Shown here piece after piece: positions 1 to 7,815 of a DNA stretch of 19,942 bases (the first letter of the stretch is position 1; each line of letters begins with the position of its first letter). The translations under genes were made by a program, and so were the position numbers. This DNA is from CAZLPW01 sp964561495 (GTDB taxonomy: Bacteria; Fidelibacterota; Marinisomatia; Marinisomatales; UBA1611), in contig CAZLPW010000035.1 of the NCBI GenBank assembly GCA_964561495.1, positions 1-19,942 of the forward strand, given 5' to 3'. The notes under the pieces were generated by a model that was given only the letters and a program-made list of their open reading frames with translations, was not told where the DNA came from and made no database searches.

Positions 1-3000
1 TAATTGGTCCATCTGCGGGACATGTTTTTGATGGTGAAATCGGTGATATTGATTGGACCAACTCTATGAACTCTTTGTCTGGTAATTGGACTGGTTTTTC
101 TGATAATCTGAGCGGGTTAAGTTCTTATCAGTATGCTATCGGAACAGAGCTTGATAGTTTCTCTCTTGTTAGCTGGCGTTCCGTTGGAATCGATACTGTG
201 ATTACTGAGCCTGAGCTTGAGCTTGTAAGTGGGACTACTTATTACGTATTCGTTAGGGCATTGGATAGTGCACTGAATATTGGTCCATCAGCATCAAGCG
301 ATGGCATAACAGTAGACCTGCTTGCGCCTGAGGTCGCCGCTGTTAATGATGGTATCGATGGAGAGGACATAGACTGGCAGTCTTCAGACTCCACGCTCTC
401 TTTTTCTTGGTCAGGAAGTGATCTACGAGAGATTTACTTTTATGAGTATAGTATTGGATCTAGCCCTGGTGATACTAGTGTAATGGGATGGACAGATAAT
501 GGTTCAGGTGTTAGCGTTACTGTTGATAGTTTAAGTCTATCACATGAGCAAATTTTATATGGAAATATAAGGGTAATTGATCTTGCTGGAAATGTGTCTG
601 AAGTGACGAGCAGTGATGGTATTACTATTGACACTGTCTCTCCAAAATCGGGCGCTGTTATTGAGGGCTTAGGGGTTGACCTCGATTTTACAGCCACCTT
701 GGACTCTATAACAGCAACATGGTTTGGATTCAGCGATGTATTAAGTGATATTTCTCACTATGAGTACTCGGTGGGAACAACTTTTAGTGGTTCTGATATC
801 CTTGGCTGGACCTTTACAAATGATACGAGCATGGTACTTAATGATGTTACACTAGAAAATGGATCGCAATATTTTGTTAGTGTTAGGGCTTACGATCTTG
901 CTTTTAATGCTTCAGATAGCATTAGCTCCAACGGGGTTATTACTGATATTGATTTGCCAATTGCTGGCTCTGTTTATGATGGACTGGGAGAAGATGAAGC
1001 CTGGACAAATTCATTTAACACCTTGTCTGCGAATTGGACTGGTTTTGAAGACTCTATTAGCGGAATACAATTTTATGAATATGCCATAGGATCTTCGCAA
1101 GGCGATAACGATATAGTTGACTGGATGAGTGTTGGTACAGATACTTTCTTTGTAAATGATGATCTTGAGCTTATAAGTGGTAATCAATATTTCTCTTCTG
1201 TACGGGCTACAGACTATGCTGGCAATATAAGTTCAATCGTTGTGAGTAATGGAACCATGGTTGATCAGGTGAATCCTATTGTTGGTGCTCCAATTGATGG
1301 GAACCTGTCCGAAGACATAGACTGGCAGTCATCGAAGTCATCATTTAGCTTTAGCTGGGACGCTAGCGACAGTCGCTCCCGTCAGCTAGATAGCTTTGAA
1401 TATTCATTGAGCACTGTTTCAGGTGATTCTGATATAGTTAGTTGGACCGATAATGGTAGCGAGACTTCAGTCACAGTCACTGATTTAGAGCTCGAAGAAG
1501 GCAGCACCTACTTCGCTAATGTTAGGGCGTATGATTCTGCTGGTAACCGCTCTGATATTTCCAGTAGTGATGGTGTCGTAATTGACGCGACTGAGCCTGA
1601 CGCAGGCTTTGTATATGATGGCATAGATAGTTTAGTAATAGACTTGGTTTATACATCTAATGATTCATCATTGGAAGCTAGTTGGAATGGTTTCGCTGAT
1701 GATTTAAGTGGTATCAATTTTTATGAAGTTGCTATTGGCACCGCAGAGGGTGATACAAATATCTTAAGTTGGCAGAATGTATCACTAGATACTAATATTG
1801 TCTATTCAGATGCAGAGATCACTAATGGAACACAGTATTATGTTTCTGTGAGAGCACTTGATCAGGCCTTTAACGTTTCTCAGGTCGTTTCATCTGATGG
1901 TGTAGTTATAGATATACAGCCTCCAATGACAGGTGCTATTTTTGATGGAAGCGGAGCTGACATAGATTTACTAAATCAAAATGAAATTTTATCAGCAAAT
2001 TGGACTGGTTTTTATGATTCGCTGAGTGGAATATTTGAGTATCAGGTTGCTGTAGGTTTTGATAGTCTGTCGAGTGATCAAATAGATTGGACCTCAACTG
2101 GGACCAATACATCAATTGTTTTTGATAGCCTTACACTTGTAGATCCAAGCAAGTATTATATATCGGTCAGGGCTGTTGACAATGTTGGAAACGTGTCTCC
2201 AGTTTTCAGTTCCGATGGTGTCGTGGTTGATGGAACAGGGCCAGTGATTGCTAGCCAATCAATAGAGAGTGGAAGCTCTTTCTCTCTTGTTGATACGTTT
2301 AAGGTAGACTTTATTTATTCAGAGCCTTTGGAAAGTGTAGACGTATTGGTATCAGATCTTATTACTGGGACATATGACTATAGCTATTCAGGAAATGTGC
2401 TTCAGGTTGCGTTCACGGGTCCATTCGCAAGTCTTGATACTATAAGGATTACACCTATCGCGGTGGACTTTGTGGGTAATGTTTCCGATACGCTTGAGCA
2501 TGAGTTTTATGGTGCACTTCTTGGCGATTTTAATGATGATATGGTCATTAATGCCTACGACCTTGGCCAGTTTATGGTAGCCTGGGAGAATAATGATCTT
2601 TACTATGACATTGGTCCAGTTGGTGGAGAGGTTCCAAATTTAATCCCTGATCAGGATGGCGCGTTTAGCGTTAGAGACGCAATGGCATTCAGGAGAATGT
2701 GGTATTGGTCAAACTCTAATGTCGCTAACGTACTTGCAGTAGCTATGCCTGTTGGCTCACCTATCGATATGTATCAGTCTGGTAATCAGATTATCATAGA
2801 CCTTCCGGATGAGGTTGTCGCATCTGAGCTGGCACTGGATTATCCTCGCGAGGATATGATTATTTCAAATAATAATGATATACAAAGAGAGAATGATATA
2901 GTTATATCTAAGGTTCATGAAAAAGAATTAGTTTTTCAGCAGGTTAATGGTTTTGCGACAGTTGAGGGGGAGATAGTTGAAAAAGAAATTATATTTAACA

Positions 3001-3395
3001 TAAGTGGTGTGCCTGCAAACCAGAACGTGCAGCTAGTTATTGATTATCAGTTGATGGGTGACGATAATCAGGTATTATATCAAGGATCACAGCAAATTAA
3101 TTTTACTCCAATGCCTCTAGAGTTCGCGTTGTCACAAAATTATCCGAATCCATTTAATCCGATTACGCGTATTAAATATGATCTGCCAGAGAAGTCTGAT
3201 GTGGTCTTGTTGATCTATGATATAATGGGTCGAGAGGTTGCTACCCTTATAAATGAACAGCAAGAGCCAGGCTATCGCTCGATTATGTGGGACGGTTTAA
3301 ATAGATCAGGTCAAAAGGTAAGCGCTGGAATGTATTTCTATACCATACAGGCTGGGAAGTTCAGGCAGACGAAGAAAATGATTCTCCTAAAATAG
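1..3395 (+). CDS. Secreted FN3-repeat surface protein with dockerin-like region and type IX sorting domain (5' partial)
   Basis: The frame is open from nt 3 and the residues before the ATG at 66 (IGPSAGHVFDG...) already match the repeat consensus, so this ATG is internal and the true start lies left of the window. About 1130 residues are visible. Seven repeats of about 105-109 residues, ending in variants of SSDGVVVD and holding 'W.GF.D..SGI..YEYAIG' and 'YYVSVRA.D.AGN', look like FN3-type beta-sandwiches (to nt 2231). Nt 2232-2516 encode a further Ig-like segment. Nt 2523-2715 encode two Ca-loop-like motifs (DFNDDMVINAYD; PDQDGAFSVRD) resembling a dockerin. A beta-rich region follows, and nt 3117-3392 encode the Por/type IX sorting domain (SQNYPNPFNP, GREVATL, MYFYTIQAG, KKMILLK). 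The protein is expected at the cell surface or released; a ligand or adhesion role is a guess. The stop is TAG. Confidence 0.88.
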   Translation, partial: IGPSAGHVFDGEIGDIDWTNSMNSLSGNWTGFSDNLSGLSSYQYAIGTELDSFSLVSWRSVGIDTVITEPELELVSGTTYYVFVRALDSALNIGPSASSDGITVDLLAPEVAAVNDGIDGEDIDWQSSDSTLSFSWSGSDLREIYFYEYSIGSSPGDTSVMGWTDNGSGVSVTVDSLSLSHEQILYGNIRVIDLAGNVSEVTSSDGITIDTVSPKSGAVIEGLGVDLDFTATLDSITATWFGFSDVLSDISHYEYSVGTTFSGSDILGWTFTNDTSMVLNDVTLENGSQYFVSVRAYDLAFNASDSISSNGVITDIDLPIAGSVYDGLGEDEAWTNSFNTLSANWTGFEDSISGIQFYEYAIGSSQGDNDIVDWMSVGTDTFFVNDDLELISGNQYFSSVRATDYAGNISSIVVSNGTMVDQVNPIVGAPIDGNLSEDIDWQSSKSSFSFSWDASDSRSRQLDSFEYSLSTVSGDSDIVSWTDNGSETSVTVTDLELEEGSTYFANVRAYDSAGNRSDISSSDGVVIDATEPDAGFVYDGIDSLVIDLVYTSNDSSLEASWNGFADDLSGINFYEVAIGTAEGDTNILSWQNVSLDTNIVYSDAEITNGTQYYVSVRALDQAFNVSQVVSSDGVVIDIQPPMTGAIFDGSGADIDLLNQNEILSANWTGFYDSLSGIFEYQVAVGFDSLSSDQIDWTSTGTNTSIVFDSLTLVDPSKYYISVRAVDNVGNVSPVFSSDGVVVDGTGPVIASQSIESGSSFSLVDTFKVDFIYSEPLESVDVLVSDLITGTYDYSYSGNVLQVAFTGPFASLDTIRITPIAVDFVGNVSDTLEHEFYGALLGDFNDDMVINAYDLGQFMVAWENNDLYYDIGPVGGEVPNLIPDQDGAFSVRDAMAFRRMWYWSNSNVANVLAVAMPVGSPIDMYQSGNQIIIDLPDEVVASELALDYPREDMIISNNNDIQRENDIVISKVHEKELVFQQVNGFATVEGEIVEKEIIFNISGVPANQNVQLVIDYQLMGDDNQVLYQGSQQINFTPMPLEFALSQNYPNPFNPITRIKYDLPEKSDVVLLIYDIMGREVATLINEQQEPGYRSIMWDGLNRSGQKVSAGMYFYTIQAGKFRQTKKMILLK
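3..2231 (+). repeat. Seven tandem FN3-like coding repeats
   Basis: By translation the units run 3-317 (5' truncated), 318-632, 633-947, 948-1265, 1266-1586, 1587-1913 and 1914-2231, a period of 315-327 bp. The boundary used is the (S/N)DG-x-x-(V/I)D motif. The DNA has diverged a lot, so this is a protein-level repeat rather than a recent DNA duplication. Units 1, 4 and 7 share 'NWTGF'. Units 2 and 5 share 'EDIDWQSS' and 'WTDNGS'. Units 3 and 6 share 'NG(S/T)QY(F/Y)VSVRA.D.AFN'. This gives an A-B-C-A-B-C-A order. Confidence 0.85.
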
Positions 3396-3407
3396 AGTTG
3401 TTATAAT

Positions 3408-3435
3408 ATTAAAGTAGCTCCTCGATTACTTTAAT
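3408..3435 (-). terminator. Possible AT-rich terminator hairpin at the 3' end of the glycosidase-thioredoxin gene
   Basis: ATTAAAGTA (3408-3416) and TACTTTAAT (3427-3435) are perfect 9-bp inverted arms with a 10-nt loop. They overlap the stop codon of the minus-strand gene. The stem has only one G-C pair and no long U-tract follows, so it is a weak candidate. Confidence 0.25.
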
Positions 3436-5265
3436 CATCTGATCGTATTCGTCTTTATCAAATAATCTTGTCAAAAAAACTATTTTCCCAGTTTTATCTA
3501 TTACAATATTCCGTGTTACGCCTGCTTCCTTTGGCGCAAACTTAGAAAAATGTTCTGCCCCTGGGTCTAGTGCCATGGGGTAGGTAACGCCCATTTCTTT
3601 TTTAAATTTTTTCACAATCTCTATAGGCTCATCTCGGTCAATCCCTATGAGCATCAAATTTTTATCTTTAAACCTTTGCCAAACATCTTTCTCAAGATGA
3701 GGCATCTCTTTTCTGCATACGGAGCACCAGCTTGCTGTAAATTGAAGAACAACTACATTACCTCTGAGATCACTAAGATTAATTTTTTTACCTGATATTA
3801 AATCTAGTGATATTTCGGGGGCTGATTGTCCGACTTTAACAAGGTAGTCCCTATTGTATACACCTGGTTTATTGATAATTTTTTTGAATGAGTTGCTTCC
3901 TTCTCGAAGGGTGCGCTTCTGGGACTTGAAGTCAACGGAATAGAGCCCGAACTTTTTATCGTAGCCCTCAGCCCATTCGAAATTATCCATTAGGGTCCAA
4001 TAAAAATAACCTCTTATATCTACACCCTCTCTCATAGCTTTGTACATTGCATAGATATATCTATTAATAAAAAGACTTCGCCGTGTATCGTCTTTGTCTG
4101 CTATTCCGTTTTCCGTCACGTAAATCGGTGCACCAAGTTTTTTTATTGTATGCAGAGCCCTATAGAAGCCTTCAGGATAAATAGAATAGTCCATATCTGT
4201 CTGTATTTCATTGGGTCTTTCAAGAAAAACAAAGGGCTCTTTAATATCGGGCCTTGCGCTTACCAAATAGTGAGAGTAATAGTTTAATCCTATAAAATCC
4301 ATTGAAGATATTGCTTCTGGATTTTGGAAAGATAATCTAGCCTGAAGCGGAAGATGAAAATCAAAATTCCCTGTTTTAAAATAATTAATAATGCTACTGT
4401 TAAAGACACTGTCAAGCATACTGCTTACTGCCCAGTCCATTATATTCCATCTTTGGTATGGTTCAAACTGGAAGATGTTTTTAACAATACCAATTTTAGA
4501 ATTTTTTCCAGCGGGAGTACTTTTCAGGTGTTTATATAGTTCGACATGTGAGTCTAATAGGTTGCCCAATACAATTGCCGCAAGTTTTGGATCTTTTTTC
4601 CCTGGTGGGAATACTCCATTAAAATATCCTTGAGAAACAAAAACAGCTGGCTCGTTTATAGTGCACCAGATAGGAACCAGATCATTAAGAAATTTAAAGA
4701 CAGTATCTGAATATGAAATAAAATATTGAATATTCTCCTTTATCTCAAAAGCGCCCATCTCCTCAAACCAAATTGGATGTGTAAAGTGATGGAGCGTGAC
4801 TACGGGTGTTATATTATTACTTACTAGTTCATCACATATTAGCCGGTAGTGCTCAAGAGCGTCTTGATCAATAAAACCTTTTGATGGCTCAACCCTACTC
4901 CACTCAATAGAAAATCGATAGTGGTTGACTCCCAAGTCTTTCATTAGCTTGATGTCATCTGGGTAATTGTTCCAGTGGTCTACACTAAAACCTGATTTTT
5001 GGTTATTATGAATTCTGGATTTTCCATTTTCGTCAAAAGAGTACTCCCACTGGTACCAGTTATTATTTGTATTGTTTCCTTCTACCTGATGAGCCGCGGT
5101 TGCTGTTCCCCAGGAAAAATCTCTTGGGAAAAACATATTCTCGGTATTGATTTTTTCCCAGTCCCATTTTAATTCTGGGTGTTTATTTGAGAGATATGTT
5201 GATACTAATATTGATAATAAGAATATGAAGGAAGCGAAAGATAAAATTAATTTTATTAATTTCAT
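3409..5265 (-). CDS. Membrane-anchored or exported family 1 glycoside hydrolase fused to a TlpA-like thioredoxin domain
   Basis: 618 residues. Residues about 4-25 form one hydrophobic segment after a Lys-containing N-terminus with no obvious cleavage site, so this is a signal anchor or uncleaved signal. Residues about 45-465 are a complete GH1 (beta-glucosidase type) barrel: QVEG (60-63), LHHF (158-161), acid/base E205 in TINEP, nucleophile E385 in TENG, and the sugar-binding W423/E430/W431 in 'FYWTLMDNFEWAEGY'. Residues about 475-618 are a full redoxin/TlpA domain with W513-C514-S-V-C517. The usual cis-Pro position is T584 (GVTRN). GH1 enzymes are normally about 450 residues and stop where the redoxin domain starts here. 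The ATG overlaps the stop of the upstream cystathionine beta-synthase gene (ATGA), which suggests translational coupling. Likely activity is beta-glycoside hydrolysis outside the cytoplasm combined with thiol-disulfide exchange. The substrate is unknown. Confidence 0.9.
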   Translation of the reverse strand: MKLIKLILSFASFIFLLSILVSTYLSNKHPELKWDWEKINTENMFFPRDFSWGTATAAHQVEGNNTNNNWYQWEYSFDENGKSRIHNNQKSGFSVDHWNNYPDDIKLMKDLGVNHYRFSIEWSRVEPSKGFIDQDALEHYRLICDELVSNNITPVVTLHHFTHPIWFEEMGAFEIKENIQYFISYSDTVFKFLNDLVPIWCTINEPAVFVSQGYFNGVFPPGKKDPKLAAIVLGNLLDSHVELYKHLKSTPAGKNSKIGIVKNIFQFEPYQRWNIMDWAVSSMLDSVFNSSIINYFKTGNFDFHLPLQARLSFQNPEAISSMDFIGLNYYSHYLVSARPDIKEPFVFLERPNEIQTDMDYSIYPEGFYRALHTIKKLGAPIYVTENGIADKDDTRRSLFINRYIYAMYKAMREGVDIRGYFYWTLMDNFEWAEGYDKKFGLYSVDFKSQKRTLREGSNSFKKIINKPGVYNRDYLVKVGQSAPEISLDLISGKKINLSDLRGNVVVLQFTASWCSVCRKEMPHLEKDVWQRFKDKNLMLIGIDRDEPIEIVKKFKKEMGVTYPMALDPGAEHFSKFAPKEAGVTRNIVIDKTGKIVFLTRLFDKDEYDQMIKVIEELL

Positions 5266-6218
5266 TCCGATTTGTAGCCCTGTTCTAGCATCCAGTCAGT
5301 GTTGGGAAATTTTGTCATGTAATTTCTTATTCCATCTGGAAGTATAACTAGGCAGTTTTGATCTGGTCTTAGTCTTAATGCTGATTTCATAGCAGCTACC
5401 ATAGCGGATCCACATGAACCACCGCAGAGGAGGCCCTCTTCTTTAATAAGTCGACGAGACATTAGAAATGATTCTTCATCCTCGGTTTTCACATATTCAT
5501 CAATAAGTGTATTATCTAGTACATCTGGAAAAAAATCATATCCTATTCCCTCAACCTGGTATGACTTCACCTCTGTTCCACCTCCTAGAATAGAGCCCAC
5601 TGGATCTGCTCCAATGATAATTATCTCTGGAATTTCTTCCTTAAGGCGTTTAGCAACTCCTGTAATAGTGCCTCCGGTTCCTACTCCCATGACTACCATA
5701 GAAAGGTCGCTACCAAAATCATTTAATATTTCCTGTGCTGTGTGACTATAGTGTGCGTCTGGATTGGATGGGTTTGAGTATTGGTCTAGAATATGAGAGT
5801 TTGGTGTTTGGCTTTGGATTTTTTTTGCAACCGATATGTGGCTCTCAGGATCATCCCACGCAGCTTCAGTTGGTGTTCTAATAATTTCTGCACCTAGAGC
5901 TTCCAGAGTGATTTGTTTTTCTTTGCTCATTTTTTCTGGCATTGTTATAATACATCGGTAACCTTTTACGGCAGCAGCAAGCGCCATTCCCTGACCTGTA
6001 TTTCCTGATGTAGGCTCGATCAGAGTATCTCCTGGTTTTATTCTGCCTGATTTTTCTGCGTCTTCTACCATTTTCCAGCCAATACGATCTTTCACGGATC
6101 CACCAGGGTTGAAGTATTCGCACTTGGCAAAAAGGTTGCAATCAAGGTCAGAGCCTATTTTGTTTACTTTTACTACTGGGGTATTTCCGATGGTGTCTAG
6201 GATTGAATCAAAAATCAT
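5262..6218 (-). CDS. cbs: Cystathionine beta-synthase, catalytic core only
   Basis: 318-residue PLP enzyme of fold type II. Motifs in order are SILDTIGNTP (5-14), the PLP lysine K43 in GGSVKDRI, the TSGNTG substrate loop (70-75), MPEKMSKEK, the PLP-phosphate loop GVGTGGT (178-184), EGIGYDF, EGLLCGGSCGSA (261-272) and ILPDGIRNYMTKF (292-304). The NSHILDQY, EGIGYDF and RNYMTKF motifs fit cystathionine beta-synthase (serine + homocysteine to cystathionine) better than O-acetylserine sulfhydrylase, which is the alternative. It lacks the N-terminal haem segment and the C-terminal tandem CBS regulatory domains of the animal enzyme. It is the first gene of a two-gene operon with the GH1-thioredoxin gene. 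An AAAGGAG site lies 5 nt before the ATG. It is divergent from the EF-hand flavoprotein gene across 87 bp. Confidence 0.88.
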   Translation of the reverse strand: MIFDSILDTIGNTPVVKVNKIGSDLDCNLFAKCEYFNPGGSVKDRIGWKMVEDAEKSGRIKPGDTLIEPTSGNTGQGMALAAAVKGYRCIITMPEKMSKEKQITLEALGAEIIRTPTEAAWDDPESHISVAKKIQSQTPNSHILDQYSNPSNPDAHYSHTAQEILNDFGSDLSMVVMGVGTGGTITGVAKRLKEEIPEIIIIGADPVGSILGGGTEVKSYQVEGIGYDFFPDVLDNTLIDEYVKTEDEESFLMSRRLIKEEGLLCGGSCGSAMVAAMKSALRLRPDQNCLVILPDGIRNYMTKFPNTDWMLEQGYKSE

Positions 6219-6223
6219 TTTTT

Positions 6224-6230
6224 CTCCTTT
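6224..6230 (-). promoter_or_regulatory. Ribosome binding site of cbs
   Basis: On the minus strand AAAGGAG lies 5 nt upstream of the ATG at 6218-6216. It fixes the start and is one of the clearest Shine-Dalgarno sites in the window. The divergent gene at 6306 has no comparable site. Confidence 0.65.
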
Positions 6231-6305
6231 AAAAATTATTAAGGTTAAGATTGCTGGTAGAAATAAATTAGACCGTATATTTTACTTTAAAATTATTAAA
6301 TATAA

Positions 6306-7793
6306 ATGCCAAATAAGTCAAATAAATTAGAAGGACCATTTCTTATTAATTTAAGAAACAAGTTTAATCAAATCGCTGGTGAAGATAAGTTGATTGATCG
6401 GAATGAATTTCAAGATGGTCTAGAGATAGAAAATAAAGATATCTCTAATCGACTATTTGATTTATTTGATCTTGATAAGAATGGTACTATTGACTCGTAT
6501 GAGTTTTTATCATCTATCGAGCAATTGATCAATGGAACAGAAGAGGAGAAAATCCGTTTTGCGTTTGATATCCACGATGTTGATGGAAATGGTGTGATTG
6601 ATAGAGATGAGCTCAGAGCATTAATAGAACAAAGTTTTGATGAAAATAATTTAGACTATGATCCATATCAGTTAGAGTTTTTAGTTGATGAATATTTTGA
6701 GCGTGCCGACATTGACCACAATGGGAAGATTGATTTTTATGAATTTTTAGATATAGCAAAGAAGAACCCTGACTTCATATCTGGTTTTTCTGTTAGCCCT
6801 GCTTCATGGTTAAACCCTGATCGATATAACAAAGAATTTTCGACTAAAGAGACTCCAATTGATAGACTAAAGAAAGATGCTTCGCTGCAGGTTGAGGATT
6901 TGACTACTATACAGTGGTTGTTAATTCCTAGAATGATTTATTTATATAATATCTTGTTTAATAGAAAGAAAAATCGATTATTTGTGAAACTAAAAAGTAT
7001 TCACCTTTTACCATCAAAGACTGTAGAGCTAGTTATAGGAACACCAAAAGATTTTGATTATAACCCTGGTGACTATATTTATATAAATTGTCCAGAAATA
7101 TCTAAAGCAAAATGGTATCCATTTAATATTATTAGAAAAAATAAAAATGAAGATCTAGTCCTGCATGTTAGGGCTAATAATCATTGGTCTGATAAAATCT
7201 TTGATGAAACAATTTCAGCAATAGAAAAAAACAGAGATATTATCTGGAACATTAGAGTCGATGGTCCCTATGGATCTGCGAGTAATAGAATTCTGCGTTC
7301 TGAGCATGCTATACTTGTGGGCGCTGGATACGGGGTATCAAAAATCGCCCCAATTTTGCAAGATATTGCGGTTCGGTATAACAAAGGTCGTGACCTATCG
7401 ATAAAAAAGATTGATTTATTCTGGTTGATTAAGGATGAAAATTATTTTCAGTGGTTTAATAAGTTGCTAAGCGATATAGAGTTCATAGGCAATACTAAGT
7501 TTTTTAATTATCATATTTACTTTGTTGATAAAAACCCGATAGACTTAAAAAATAAAATTGCATATATCAAGACTGATATAAAAAATAAAAAAACTGATAT
7601 GAATCTTGTTGACAATTCAAATATTACTTCTAAGTCAGGTATGCCTGATTGGGAAAAAGAATTAAGTAAAATCAAAAAAATATCCAAAAGCTCTAAACAA
7701 GATTTGTTCTTTAGTGGTCCTAATATCATGAAAGGAGATCTTCAGACAGAGTGTTTAAAACAGGATATCTCTTTCATTCACAGAAAGTTTTAG
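6306..7793 (+). CDS. EF-hand protein fused to a NOX-type FAD/NADPH dehydrogenase domain, without the membrane haem domain
   Basis: 495 residues. Three canonical EF-hand loops are visible: 55-66 (DLDKNGTIDSYE), 91-102 (DVDGNGVIDRDE) and 135-146 (DIDHNGKIDFYE). A degenerate first EF-hand lies around 22-35. After a linker, residues about 205-495 follow the cytosolic half of NADPH oxidases: 'IPRMIYLYNILFNR' (the segment after the last NOX helix), PGDYIYINCP (254-263), FAD motif YPF (271-273; usually HPF), DGPYGSAS (319-326), nucleotide-binding GAGYGVS (339-345), FFSGP (468-472; usually CGP) and a C-terminal Phe. This is the NOX5/DUOX order, but the six-helix ferric-reductase domain with its haem histidines is absent, so the protein is probably soluble or peripheral. 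Expected activity is Ca-responsive NAD(P)H oxidation through FAD; the acceptor is unknown. A stop codon (TAA, 6303-6305) directly precedes the ATG, and there is no clear ribosome site. Confidence 0.85.
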   Translation: MPNKSNKLEGPFLINLRNKFNQIAGEDKLIDRNEFQDGLEIENKDISNRLFDLFDLDKNGTIDSYEFLSSIEQLINGTEEEKIRFAFDIHDVDGNGVIDRDELRALIEQSFDENNLDYDPYQLEFLVDEYFERADIDHNGKIDFYEFLDIAKKNPDFISGFSVSPASWLNPDRYNKEFSTKETPIDRLKKDASLQVEDLTTIQWLLIPRMIYLYNILFNRKKNRLFVKLKSIHLLPSKTVELVIGTPKDFDYNPGDYIYINCPEISKAKWYPFNIIRKNKNEDLVLHVRANNHWSDKIFDETISAIEKNRDIIWNIRVDGPYGSASNRILRSEHAILVGAGYGVSKIAPILQDIAVRYNKGRDLSIKKIDLFWLIKDENYFQWFNKLLSDIEFIGNTKFFNYHIYFVDKNPIDLKNKIAYIKTDIKNKKTDMNLVDNSNITSKSGMPDWEKELSKIKKISKSSKQDLFFSGPNIMKGDLQTECLKQDISFIHRKF

Positions 7794-7815
7794 AGCAGAA
7801 TAATTTTATTTTTTT

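Noticed and set aside
66..68. ATG at 66 as the start of the surface protein
   Set aside because: The open frame and the repeat consensus continue upstream to nt 3, so this is an internal Met.
3..2231. Regular repeats of about 315 bp considered as a non-coding repeat array or CRISPR-like structure
   Set aside because: The units are long, diverged at DNA level, contain no short identical repeats with spacers and keep one reading frame; they are protein domains.
3409..5265. Glycosidase-thioredoxin fusion as an assembly chimera
   Set aside because: There are no Ns, the frame is continuous, a natural linker (about 463-474) joins the domains and base composition does not change; not fully excluded without reads.
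6251..6281. TTGCTG and TATATT as a promoter for the EF-hand flavoprotein gene
   Set aside because: The 19-nt spacing is poor and such matches are frequent in AT-rich DNA; too weak to list as a feature.
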